Assembly (NCBI GenBank): GCA_030627085.1
Contig: DAOUSS010000058.1
Span: 1-7,965, forward strand
Origin: Candidatus Stahliibacteriota bacterium
Lineage (GTDB): Bacteria > Hydrothermota > UBA3073
Direction of reading: 5' to 3'
DNA: 7,965 bases
Both the position numbers and the translations under genes were made by a program. How positions within the stretch are numbered: the stretch's first letter is position 1; each line of letters opens with the position of its first letter. A model generated the notes under the pieces. It saw only the letters and a list, made by a program, of their open reading frames with translations, searched no databases and had not been told where the DNA came from. Shown here piece after piece: positions 1 to 6,360 of the stretch.

Positions 1-1
1 C

Positions 2-1900
2 ATAGACGAAAACAAAATAAGAAGAGATGCTATATACAACGAGATAAATGTTGGTGATATAAAGGGTGTAGATATGGAGGAGGCAGATGGAATTCAGGAT
101 TTTGAGACAAAGGTATGGCTTGTATCTAACATAGATGCTGCGTTCTTTGGTTCGCCTTACGATCTGTTCTACAAAGACAACCTTGACTCATTTACAATCA
201 ATACGCTTCCGAACACGGACGATAACAGGAAAACCCATTCTAATATAGCAATTTTCAATATCTCTCCATCAGATACCCTGATGGAGTTTGCGATTAAGTT
301 CAACTTCAGAAAAAATGGATTTCCTCTCCGATGTGGAAGTTTCTTTGATGTTTCATCCCCGACGCTTATAGACAACTATATAGTCACTGCTACTATGGAC
401 ACGCAGATATCTACCGGGTTTGGCACTACCTTTGGCGGAGTGGTCTCGGTTATTGATTCCCTTGGAAATCTGAAATGGAAGCGAAATATCCTTGAGGCAA
501 ATCTTTTTGCGTCCCCCGGGGTAGGAGATATTAACGGACATGGGAAGAAAGATATTGTTGTATGTCCTTTCTATGTATATATAGTGGAAAGGGATAAGAA
601 GACTTCAATAACCTATAAACCATCTCCTGAAGGAAAACCAGCGCACCGTCAGGTAGCTAAAGATACCGTATATCTCAAAAAAGGCGACGTATGGGTATAT
701 GACGAGGACGGCACAAGGATACTCTATTTGAGCGAGGCAACAGATGGCGAGATTATCTCCACCCCCCTTCTTGCCGATGTTAATAAAGATGGAAAAGATG
801 AGATATTCTTCGGTTCGAATGATGGGTTCCTGTATGGATTTAAAGGTGATGGTAATTCTCTCTCTGGATTTCCAATAAATCTCCATCAGTGGATATGGAC
901 AACCCCTGTATGGGATTCACTCAAGAATACAATTTATGTGCTCTCTGGCGATGGAAGGTTATTTGCAATAGGAATGGGCGACTCCACATATATCAGATGG
1001 ACTGCGTTACAACCATATGTTGGTATGATGACTACATCATCACCCCTTGTCAAGTACGGAGATGGAATAATTGTATCAAGGGGAGACGGAAGGGTATATT
1101 CTGTGAGTGATTCCGGAACCGTAAATTGGGAGAGGGAATTTGAAGGATCTTCATTCTATACATCCCCTGCAATCGCTGGGGGTAACACATTTATTGTAGT
1201 TGGAGAAAACCTTCACTCTCTTAACATTAACGGCGCAGAAAACCCTGGATTTCCTATAAAACTTGATACAATAGCTCTCCAGTCATCCCCTATTGTTGGA
1301 GATATAGATGGAGACGGTAAATGTGAAATTATTATCGGACTTATAAATGGAAGCATAGTTGCATACAAAACTACGGGAGAGACTGTCGATTTCTTTCCTC
1401 TCTCAGTGGGAGAAAGTGTATATTCAACACCACTCCTTTGTGATATTGATAAGAATCAGAAGATTGATATTATAGTAGGATGTGATGATGGATATCTATA
1501 TGCCTGGGAGTTTCCCTGGAGCTTTGGTAAGTTACCTTGGCCAATGCTCCACGGAAATCCACAGAATAACGGTATTTTCTACGGGGTAGAGGAACCTGCC
1601 CAGATTCCACCCGATATATTTGAACGAGAGGAATTTTATATATACCCCAATCCCGTGCTTGCAGATGGGGGGTGGCTAAAATACACAAGTGGAGATGCAG
1701 ACAGAGTTAAGATAACTATCATAGACATTGCGGGTAATATTAAATATGAGTTTGATGGAGAGGTGGGTAAGAATGACCAGGCGGTTCAAGTAAGAATTCC
1801 CGTAGAGAAACTCACAGGGGGTGTATATATAGCAAGAGTAGAAGTATTCATAGACAACCGCAACATGGTGAGGTTTAAAAAATTCTCCCTTATAAAGTAA
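2..1900 (+). CDS. Secreted M6-type peptidase remnant with beta-propeller and C-terminal sorting-like domain (5' partial)
   Basis: The frame is open from base 2 to the TAA at 1898-1900 with no upstream stop, so the true start lies outside the window. The ATG at 74 is internal: it has no signal peptide behind it, and codons before it read as protein (IDENKIRRD...). Numbering from that Met, the first ~80 residues, with GVDMEEADGIQDFE across the Met, resemble the C-terminal part of M6 (immune inhibitor A-like) metallopeptidase domains; the HExxH site would be upstream. Residues ~90-500 form a beta-propeller of FG-GAP/PQQ-like blades with calcium-loop-like motifs DINGHGKKD (152), DVNKDGKDE (235), DIDGDGKCE (410) and DIDKNQKID (457). 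LPWPMLHGNPQNNG (487-500) closes it in the usual way. Residues ~520-608, from YPNP to KFSLIK, resemble a type IX secretion (type A) or FlgD-like Ig sorting domain. Export to the cell surface or medium is inferred. Whether the peptidase is active cannot be seen. Confidence 0.85.
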   Translation: MDENKIRRDAIYNEINVGDIKGVDMEEADGIQDFETKVWLVSNIDAAFFGSPYDLFYKDNLDSFTINTLPNTDDNRKTHSNIAIFNISPSDTLMEFAIKFNFRKNGFPLRCGSFFDVSSPTLIDNYIVTATMDTQISTGFGTTFGGVVSVIDSLGNLKWKRNILEANLFASPGVGDINGHGKKDIVVCPFYVYIVERDKKTSITYKPSPEGKPAHRQVAKDTVYLKKGDVWVYDEDGTRILYLSEATDGEIISTPLLADVNKDGKDEIFFGSNDGFLYGFKGDGNSLSGFPINLHQWIWTTPVWDSLKNTIYVLSGDGRLFAIGMGDSTYIRWTALQPYVGMMTTSSPLVKYGDGIIVSRGDGRVYSVSDSGTVNWEREFEGSSFYTSPAIAGGNTFIVVGENLHSLNINGAENPGFPIKLDTIALQSSPIVGDIDGDGKCEIIIGLINGSIVAYKTTGETVDFFPLSVGESVYSTPLLCDIDKNQKIDIIVGCDDGYLYAWEFPWSFGKLPWPMLHGNPQNNGIFYGVEEPAQIPPDIFEREEFYIYPNPVLADGGWLKYTSGDADRVKITIIDIAGNIKYEFDGEVGKNDQAVQVRIPVEKLTGGVYIARVEVFIDNRNMVRFKKFSLIK

Positions 1901-1921
1901 CCTTAAAATATACATTAGCCA

Positions 1922-1950
1922 CATCCCGGCGTATCGTCGGGGCAGGGATG
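1922..1950. repeat. Short two-part palindrome after the propeller gene
   Basis: CCCGGCG (1925-1931) pairs with CGTCGGG (1935-1941) around TAT, seven pairs with one G-T wobble. CATCCC (1922-1927) can alternatively pair with GGGATG (1945-1950). It starts 21 bases after the stop codon but no T-run follows, so it is not a convincing intrinsic terminator. It is more likely an extragenic palindrome; a role in 3'-end protection is possible. Confidence 0.5.
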
Positions 1951-1970
1951 GTCACAAGATACAAACCATC

Positions 1971-2090
1971 AAGTTATTAAGTAATTGAGTTATTAGGTTA
2001 TTTTCAAGCGTGTTCTTTTCTACCTGTCGCCTGCCTGCCGTCAGGCAGGGTAGACAGGAATTACTTAATTACCCAGTAACCTAATTACTG
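1971..2090. repeat. Palindromic element with octamer-repeat arms and central hairpin
   Basis: The left arm (1971-2002) is built of ~8-nt units (TTATTAAG, TAATTGAG, TTATTAGG). The right arm (2059-2090) is its imperfect inverse, 22 of 30 positions by eye. Between them lies a GC-rich hairpin at 2023-2058. The left arm matches 6239-6268 in the gltX-tyrS spacer at 25 of 30 positions. It has no coding potential and looks like a small non-autonomous repeat or a repeat-into-repeat insertion. Confidence 0.7.
2023..2058. repeat. GC-rich hairpin, family shared with 7946-7965
   Basis: CCTGCCTG (2030-2037) pairs perfectly with CAGGCAGG (2042-2049) around a CCGT loop. An outer six-pair stem, CCTGTC (2023-2028) with GACAGG (2053-2058), extends it across a small internal bulge. 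The inner 20 nt recur in reverse orientation at 7946-7965 with one compensatory pair change. No T-run follows, so use as a terminator is unlikely. Confidence 0.75.
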
Positions 2091-2097
2091 TTTTTGA

Positions 2098-2103
2098 TAT
2101 AAT
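2098..2103 (+). promoter_or_regulatory. Candidate -10 box for recG
   Basis: A perfect TATAAT ends 11 bases before the recG ATG. No recognisable TTGACA-like -35 lies 16-18 bases upstream. If used, transcription would start near 2110, leaving a leader of only about five bases. This fits the weak Shine-Dalgarno (only GGGA at 2106-2109). Confidence 0.4.
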
Positions 2104-2114
2104 CTGGGATAATT

Positions 2115-4172
2115 ATGAGTGAAGGACTTGATACCTCCATCCAGTATCTAAAGGGGGTTGGACCTGTAAGGGCAAAGCTGCTTGCAAAACTTGCCGTCAA
2201 CAACATAAGGGACCTCTTCTATCTGGTTCCTCGCAGATATGTCAAAAGAAAATATATAAAAGATATAAGATATGGAGAGGAGGCATATGTACGAGGAAGG
2301 GTTGTCTACCAGAGGACGAGATACTCTAGAAAAGGAGAAATAATTACACTTGTAATAGATGATGAAACAGGACTTCTTGAGTGCGGTTTTTTCAACTCCC
2401 CTTTTTTAAAAAATAGATTCAAAAACGGCGATGAGATTGGAGTAATTGGTAAGACTACATTTTTTGCAAGAAAACTACAATTTATTAACCCGGAGATAGA
2501 CACAGACCCATGTCTTGCCTCACTACCAATAATCCCTGTGTATCCTCTCACATCCGGTCTCCGTCAAAGTGACATAAGAAGGATAACCAGATTGGGATGT
2601 GAGAGATATATAAACCATATAACAGAGACACTTCCACAGGATATTATCCTAAGAAATAACCTCTATCCCCTCGCTACTGCATTGAAATGCCTCCATTTTC
2701 CAATATCCATAGTAGAGACAGAAAAAGCAAAGGAGAGACTTGGACTTGAGGAACTGTTTCTTTTTGAAATAATAATGCAAAAAAGGAGACTTGAAAAGAA
2801 AAAGAAGGGAATAAAATTTAAGGAGGGTTGCACATATGCAAGATCGCTCCTTTCATATCTTGGATTTGACTTCACAAAGGCACAGAGAAGGGTATTACGA
2901 GAAATATTCTCTGATATGGAGAGCCCTTATCAGATGCGCAGATTACTTCAAGGGGATGTTGGCTCGGGAAAGACCATAGTTGCAACTATATGTATGCTCA
3001 AGGCAGTCGAATCGGGTTACCAGGCTGTCCTTATGGCACCCACAGAAGTTCTTGCGGAACAGCATTACTTTGTTCTCTCACAGCTCCTCTCAAATCTGGA
3101 AAGCGAGGATGTGATGCCGTATCTTCTAACTGGTAGCACTCCTGCAAAGGAAAGGGAAAAGTTATTTAAAAAGGTCAAAGGCGGCAAGGCGGGTATCGTG
3201 ATTGGCACACATGCACTCATTGAAGAAGGGGTTGAGTTTAAGCGTCTTGGTCTCTGTGTAATTGATGAACAGCACCGCTTTGGTGTTATGCAAAGATTGG
3301 CACTCAAAGAAAAGGGAGAATACCCAGACCTGCTTGTTATGACTGCTACTCCAATACCGAGAAGCCTCTCCCTCACATTATATGGTGATCTTGATGTTTC
3401 CATTCTTGACGAACTTCCAGCAGGCAGGCAGTCGGTTGTTACAAAATGGGTGCAAGAGACAGGAAAGAGAAAGGATATATATGAGTTTACAAAAGAAAAA
3501 ATTGACCTGGGTCGGCAGGCATATATAGTCTATCCATTAATTGAGGAATCTGAAAAGCTTGACCTCGAGGCTGCAAAAGAGGGATATGAGAAACTAAGAA
3601 AAAGTATATTCAGGGAATATAAGATAAGTCTTCTGCATGGGAGAATGAAAGGGAGAGAGAAGGAGAAGACAATGCGGGCGTTCAGGGATGGAGAGATACA
3701 AATTCTGGTATCTACAACGGTCATAGAGGTCGGCGTAGATGTACCAAACGCAACTGTGATGGTGATTGAACATGCGGAACGATTTGGTCTTGCACAACTT
3801 CATCAACTTCGGGGAAGAATAGGAAGGGGAAAGGAGAAATCTTACTGTATCCTTCTCACGCCTCAAAGAATTAGCAAAGAGGCAAAGAGAAGGCTGTCTG
3901 TGATAGAGAATGAAAACGATGGTTTCAAGATAGCGGAGGAAGATTTAAAGATAAGGGGACCAGGAGAGTTTTTTGGTACAAGACAATCAGGGATACCTGA
4001 ACTATCATCGCCAGACCTCATAATGGACACAAGACTTCTTGTGAGGGCAAGGGATGAGGCAATACGATTGCTCGAGGACGACCCAGATCTGCAAAAACCA
4101 GAGAACGGTATTATAAAAAAGAGTATACTTACAAGATATAGGGATAAGATAGTCCTAACAGAAGCAGGATAA
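2115..4172 (+). CDS. recG: ATP-dependent DNA helicase RecG
   Basis: RecG is a monomeric double-stranded DNA translocase that regresses stalled forks and unwinds branched DNA. At 685 residues it is close to the E. coli length (693). The N-terminal YLKGVGPVRAKLLAKL helix-hairpin segment (11-26) leads into the OB-fold wedge (~50-150). Helicase motifs follow in order: Walker A GDVGSGKT (280-287), Ia PTEVLAEQH (309-317), GTHALI (364-369), DEQH box (384-387), III TATPIPR (410-416), V VSTTVIEVGVDVPNA (532-546), VI QLRGRIGRG (564-572). The RecG-specific TRG hairpin region is at ~603-626 (DLKIRGPGEFFGTRQSG). All key residues are present, so it should be functional. The ATG at 2115 is the first start after an in-frame stop at 2100-2102. 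The nearest gene upstream is 214 bp away and the next one downstream faces it, so it is probably transcribed alone. Confidence 0.98.
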   Translation: MSEGLDTSIQYLKGVGPVRAKLLAKLAVNNIRDLFYLVPRRYVKRKYIKDIRYGEEAYVRGRVVYQRTRYSRKGEIITLVIDDETGLLECGFFNSPFLKNRFKNGDEIGVIGKTTFFARKLQFINPEIDTDPCLASLPIIPVYPLTSGLRQSDIRRITRLGCERYINHITETLPQDIILRNNLYPLATALKCLHFPISIVETEKAKERLGLEELFLFEIIMQKRRLEKKKKGIKFKEGCTYARSLLSYLGFDFTKAQRRVLREIFSDMESPYQMRRLLQGDVGSGKTIVATICMLKAVESGYQAVLMAPTEVLAEQHYFVLSQLLSNLESEDVMPYLLTGSTPAKEREKLFKKVKGGKAGIVIGTHALIEEGVEFKRLGLCVIDEQHRFGVMQRLALKEKGEYPDLLVMTATPIPRSLSLTLYGDLDVSILDELPAGRQSVVTKWVQETGKRKDIYEFTKEKIDLGRQAYIVYPLIEESEKLDLEAAKEGYEKLRKSIFREYKISLLHGRMKGREKEKTMRAFRDGEIQILVSTTVIEVGVDVPNATVMVIEHAERFGLAQLHQLRGRIGRGKEKSYCILLTPQRISKEAKRRLSVIENENDGFKIAEEDLKIRGPGEFFGTRQSGIPELSSPDLIMDTRLLVRARDEAIRLLEDDPDLQKPENGIIKKSILTRYRDKIVLTEAG

Positions 4173-4213
4173 TCCAAAGGAAATGTGGGGGATAACGGTA
4201 GGAGCGACCTCCT

Positions 4214-4346
4214 CAGGCTGTGCAAAAAGTAGGGATCTGGTAGCCGCAGACTTCAGTCTGCGAATAGAAGATGTTGTTCTGGATTCAATTTGCGCAACTT
4301 AAAAGTTGCGACTACCATGTTAAAATTTGACTTTTTGCACAGCCTG
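4214..4346. mobile_element. 133-bp MITE-like element with perfect 17-bp terminal inverted repeats
   Basis: CAGGCTGTGCAAAAAGT (4214-4230) is the exact reverse complement of 4330-4346, and the match stops on both sides. The 99-bp interior has no coding capacity and contains two hairpins in head-to-head order. Length and termini fit a non-autonomous element mobilised in trans by a transposase not in this window. A collapsed remnant of a larger insertion sequence is the alternative. The transposase family cannot be fixed from the ends alone. Confidence 0.65.
4238..4317. repeat. REPIN-like pair of GTAG hairpins in inverted orientation
   Basis: The left copy is TGGTAG (4238-4243), one base, then stem CGCAGACT/AGTCTGCG (4245-4262) with centre TC. 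The right copy, on the minus strand, is TGGTAG (4317-4312), one base, then a stem at 4310-4293 whose plus-strand arms are CGCAACTT and AAGTTGCG with centre AA. Both stems are perfect 8-bp and share CGCA/TGCG at the base. About 30 bases separate them. Two inverted GTAG hairpins forming one larger palindrome is the known REPIN/BIME layout. Confidence 0.7.
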
Positions 4347-4368
4347 TCCCGGTCGCGATAAAAATAGT

Positions 4369-4391
4369 GTAGGGCAGGGCTTTAGCCCTGC
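4369..4391 (+). repeat. Single REP-like GTAG hairpin
   Basis: GTAG (4369-4372), one G, then GCAGGGCT (4374-4381) pairs perfectly with AGCCCTGC (4384-4391) around TT. The same sequence family occurs inverted at 7853-7875, differing at two stem positions that are both compensated. It lies 3' of pgpA. On the minus strand TTTTTA follows only about 10 bases beyond the stem, so it could act as a weak terminator for that operon but is not a classical one. Confidence 0.7.
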
Positions 4392-4460
4392 AAATGTTGA
4401 CGGGGTCAGTGGAAACCCTACCCTGAAAGAAGAGACTGAAAGGAGGCTTGAAATTTAAAA

Positions 4461-4919
4461 TCAAAGACCTGACGCTATCCATATTATAATTCTCAATATA
4501 ATGTTTGTATAAAAGGCAGCTATTACATCGTCTATCATAATCCCCCAACCACCGGGAAGCTTCTGGGACCTTCTTATTGGAAACGGTTTTACTATATCAA
4601 ATAAACGGAAGAGAAGAAACCCAGCCACACCAACCTTCCAATTCCAGGGGAGAAGAAAAAGAGAGAGAAATATCCCACATACCTCATCTATCACTATCCT
4701 CTTCGCATCCCTCTCCCCCCACATTTTCTCTAATCTTCCAGACAGATAAACTCCGTAAAAGAAGAAAAAGAGAATAATGATGGATTGAAGCCATATGATT
4801 TTGGGAATGAGAAAGAAGACAAGGAGTGCAAGCCCGCTACCCCAGGTTGCAGGAGCGAGTGGAAGATACCCGGTGAAAAATCCTGTCCCAATCGTTATCT
4901 CAAGCCATTTTTTAACCAT
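4461..4919 (-). CDS. pgpA: Phosphatidylglycerophosphatase A
   Basis: PgpA removes the phosphate from phosphatidylglycerophosphate at the inner membrane, giving phosphatidylglycerol. At 152 residues it has the usual family length. The conserved blocks are all present: GTGFFTGYLPLAPATWGS (11-28), DAKRIVIDEVCG (71-82), FRLFDIVKPFPI (104-115) and GGWGIMIDDVIAA (123-135), whose acidic residues are the expected Mg2+/catalytic positions. Hydrophobic stretches at ~30-60, 82-108 and 133-150 fit a multi-pass membrane protein. APATWGS replaces the more usual APGTWGS. The ATG at 4919-4917 is the only plausible start, because the frame meets a stop at 4937-4935, but no good Shine-Dalgarno precedes it. It lies 91 bases behind tyrS and may be co-transcribed with it or read from the -10-like box at 4950-4945. 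It is the last gene before the convergent spacer. Confidence 0.95.
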   Translation of the reverse strand: MVKKWLEITIGTGFFTGYLPLAPATWGSGLALLVFFLIPKIIWLQSIIILFFFFYGVYLSGRLEKMWGERDAKRIVIDEVCGIFLSLFLLPWNWKVGVAGFLLFRLFDIVKPFPIRRSQKLPGGWGIMIDDVIAAFYTNIILRIIIWIASGL

Positions 4920-4944
4920 TAAAGACTGTGGATTTCAGGATGAA

Positions 4945-4950
4945 ATTATA
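4945..4950 (-). promoter_or_regulatory. Candidate -10 box for pgpA
   Basis: The minus strand reads TATAAT 25 bases before the pgpA ATG, in the tyrS-pgpA gap. No -35 match is seen at the normal distance. In AT-rich sequence a chance match is quite possible. If real, it gives pgpA its own ~19-base leader lacking a clear ribosome binding site. Confidence 0.25.
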
Positions 4951-5010
4951 AAAAGGTATGTTATCTTTTGTATTTCAGAAAAGTTCTCTTGTATTCTCTT
5001 TCAATCCCTG

Positions 5011-6183
5011 TTAAGAAGAAATCAGTTTTATAAACCTCCTCTTCCCCACTCTTAATACACCGCCTTTGTCAACCTCATAGTTCACATCTTTAATAACCTC
5101 TCCATCTATTTCAACTGCACCCTGGGTTATGAGTCTTCTTGCCTCACTTCCCGTTGCAGCAAATCCCACATTCTGGAGTAATTTCACTATCCAGATTCTT
5201 TTTTCAAGTGTATAACTACCAATATCTTCAGGGATTCCCTTCTCCCTGAACACTCTTTCAAACTCCTCCTTTGCTTCAACTGCCGCCTTCTCTGAATGAT
5301 ACATTCTCACTATCTCTTTTGCAAGTCTTGCCTTCATATCCCTGGGATTAGCCCCAGATGCAAGTATTTCTTTTATTTTTTTAATTTCTCTTACTGATAA
5401 GTCAGTGCATAGTTCGTAGTATTTTATTATAAGTGAATCGGGAATGGACATAATCTTACCAAACATCTCACCTGGTGGGTCTTTTATTGAAATGTAGTTA
5501 TTGTATGATTTACTCATCTTTCGTACACCATCAAGTCCTTCAAGCAAAGGCAGTGTGATGCATACCTGAGGAGGCTTTTCAAATTCTCTCTGGAGTTCCC
5601 TCCCCATAAGAAGGTTAAATGTCTGGTCGGTACCACCGAGTTCTATATCCGCATTTATAAAAACAGAATCATACGCCTGGAAAATTGGATATAACAACTC
5701 ATGGAGTGATATCGGGATATTCTCTTTTAACCGCTTTCCAAAATCGTCTCTCTCTATAATCCTTGCAAGTGTCACCTTCTGGGCAAGTCTGATTACATCA
5801 GTAGAGCTTAATGGTGCACTCCACTCAGAGTTATATCTGAACTCTGTTCTTTCCGGTAGCAATATTGTAAATATGTCCTCCTTGTATCTTGCCATATTAT
5901 TTTTTATCTCCTCATCCGTGAGAACGGGTCTTGTCTTTGACTCTCCTGATGGGTCACCAATCTTTGCTGTGAAGTCGCCGATAACGAGGACTGCAATGTG
6001 TCCAAGTTCCTGGAATTGTCGGAGTTTTCTCAAGGGTACGGTAAAACCGAGATGTATATCCGGTCCTGTAGCATCTATGCCAAGCTTCACTCTGAGCGGC
6101 TGTTCTGCTCCAAGCTTTCCTTTCAACTCCTCTTCCGTTATTATATCTGCTGTTCCTCTCTTTATCAATTCAAAATCACCCAT
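5011..6183 (-). CDS. tyrS: Tyrosyl-tRNA synthetase
   Basis: This class I synthetase attaches tyrosine to tRNA-Tyr in the cytoplasm. Its 390 residues and sequence style fit the shorter bacterial TyrRS branch (TyrZ/Thermus-like) rather than the ~420-residue E. coli type. The Rossmann core has GIDATGPDIHLGFTVPLRKL (35-54), VIGDFTAKIGDPSG (67-80), LLYPIFQAYDSV (163-174), ADIELGGTDQTFNLLMGR (178-195) with the GGTDQ tyrosine-site segment, and KMSKS (222-226). An S4 RNA-binding domain closes the protein (~328-390, SEARRLITQGAVEIDG). The HIGH motif reads HLGF, a departure in its fourth position, and DPT reads DAT; everything else looks intact. The start ATG has a good AAGGAG six bases upstream. It follows gltX by 133 bp of repeat sequence and precedes pgpA by 91 bp, all in one direction, so an operon is likely but unproven. 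Confidence 0.97.
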   Translation of the reverse strand: MGDFELIKRGTADIITEEELKGKLGAEQPLRVKLGIDATGPDIHLGFTVPLRKLRQFQELGHIAVLVIGDFTAKIGDPSGESKTRPVLTDEEIKNNMARYKEDIFTILLPERTEFRYNSEWSAPLSSTDVIRLAQKVTLARIIERDDFGKRLKENIPISLHELLYPIFQAYDSVFINADIELGGTDQTFNLLMGRELQREFEKPPQVCITLPLLEGLDGVRKMSKSYNNYISIKDPPGEMFGKIMSIPDSLIIKYYELCTDLSVREIKKIKEILASGANPRDMKARLAKEIVRMYHSEKAAVEAKEEFERVFREKGIPEDIGSYTLEKRIWIVKLLQNVGFAATGSEARRLITQGAVEIDGEVIKDVNYEVDKGGVLRVGKRRFIKLISS

Positions 6184-6189
6184 ATTTGT

Positions 6190-6195
6190 CTCCTT
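6190..6195 (-). promoter_or_regulatory. Shine-Dalgarno of tyrS
   Basis: The minus strand reads AAGGAG with a six-base spacer to the tyrS ATG. It is the only strong ribosome binding site among the four genes with visible starts, and it confirms the start at 6183. It lies just outside the neighbouring repeat element, so tyrS keeps its own initiation signal despite the inserted repeat. Confidence 0.75.
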
Positions 6196-6209
6196 ATTTT
6201 AAACTTTTA

Positions 6210-6360
6210 GGACGCAGATTCACGCAGATAAAGACGCAGTAATTAAGTTATTAGGTAATTAGGTTATTGGCTATCTACATATCACTGGACAATCAATCCT
6301 TCAATAACTTAATGACTTAATAACTCAATAACTTTAACATATTTGCGTTTATCTGCGTCC
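6210..6360. repeat. Concentric inverted-repeat element between gltX and tyrS
   Basis: The outermost GGACGCAGAT (6210-6219) is exactly inverted at 6351-6360, and the match continues to 18 of 21 positions. Inside it, ACGCAGAT-type units (6212, 6222, 6234) give way to an 8-nt-period arm (6239-6268). The opposite inner arm (6303-6334) has four octamers: AATAACTT, AATGACTT, AATAACTC, AATAACTT. The 34-base core (6269-6302) is unique. The right side overlaps the 3' end of gltX and supplies its stop codon. In RNA the arms could fold into one long, imperfect hairpin. Confidence 0.75.

Larger units (their letters stand above)
4198..4356 (+). repeat. REP-like hairpin apparently split by an insertion
   Basis: GTAG (4198-4201), one base, then AGCGACC (4203-4209) has its pairing partner GGTCGC only at 4351-4356, on the far side of the 133-bp element at 4214-4346. 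Closing the gap as AGCGACC-TCCC-GGTCGCG gives an 18-nt hairpin one base after GTAG, the same layout as the four intact copies. Flanks TCCT (4210-4213) and TCCC (4347-4350) could be an imperfect target duplication. The reconstruction is inference. Confidence 0.5.

Noticed and set aside
1925..1942. Hairpin after the propeller gene as a rho-independent terminator.
   Set aside because: The sequence after the stem is GCAGGGATGG, with no U-tract, so only an extragenic palindrome is claimed.
1901..2114. A tRNA or riboswitch in the spacer before recG.
   Set aside because: No cloverleaf, T-arm consensus or known riboswitch core was seen. The foldable sequence is accounted for by the palindromes and octamer arms.
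3417..3433. CAGGCAGGCAG inside recG resembles the arm of the GC-rich hairpin at 2030-2049, as if a repeat had entered the gene.
   Set aside because: It encodes LPAGRQ, the position of the native RecG LP(P/A)GR motif. There is no inverted partner and no length increase, so chance similarity is the simpler view.
4200..4213. AGGAG-CGAC-CTCCT just after recG as a terminator hairpin.
   Set aside because: The stem is only five pairs and no T-run follows. The bases are better explained as the left half of the split GTAG hairpin.
4198..4391. Series of hairpins as a CRISPR array.
   Set aside because: The hairpin sequences differ, alternate in orientation and are irregularly spaced. No constant direct repeat with unique spacers is present.
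4312..4548. A 78-codon minus-strand frame across the pgpA end and the convergent spacer.
   Set aside because: It overlaps pgpA in another frame, then runs through the REP-like repeats. It has no ribosome binding site and no protein-like features.
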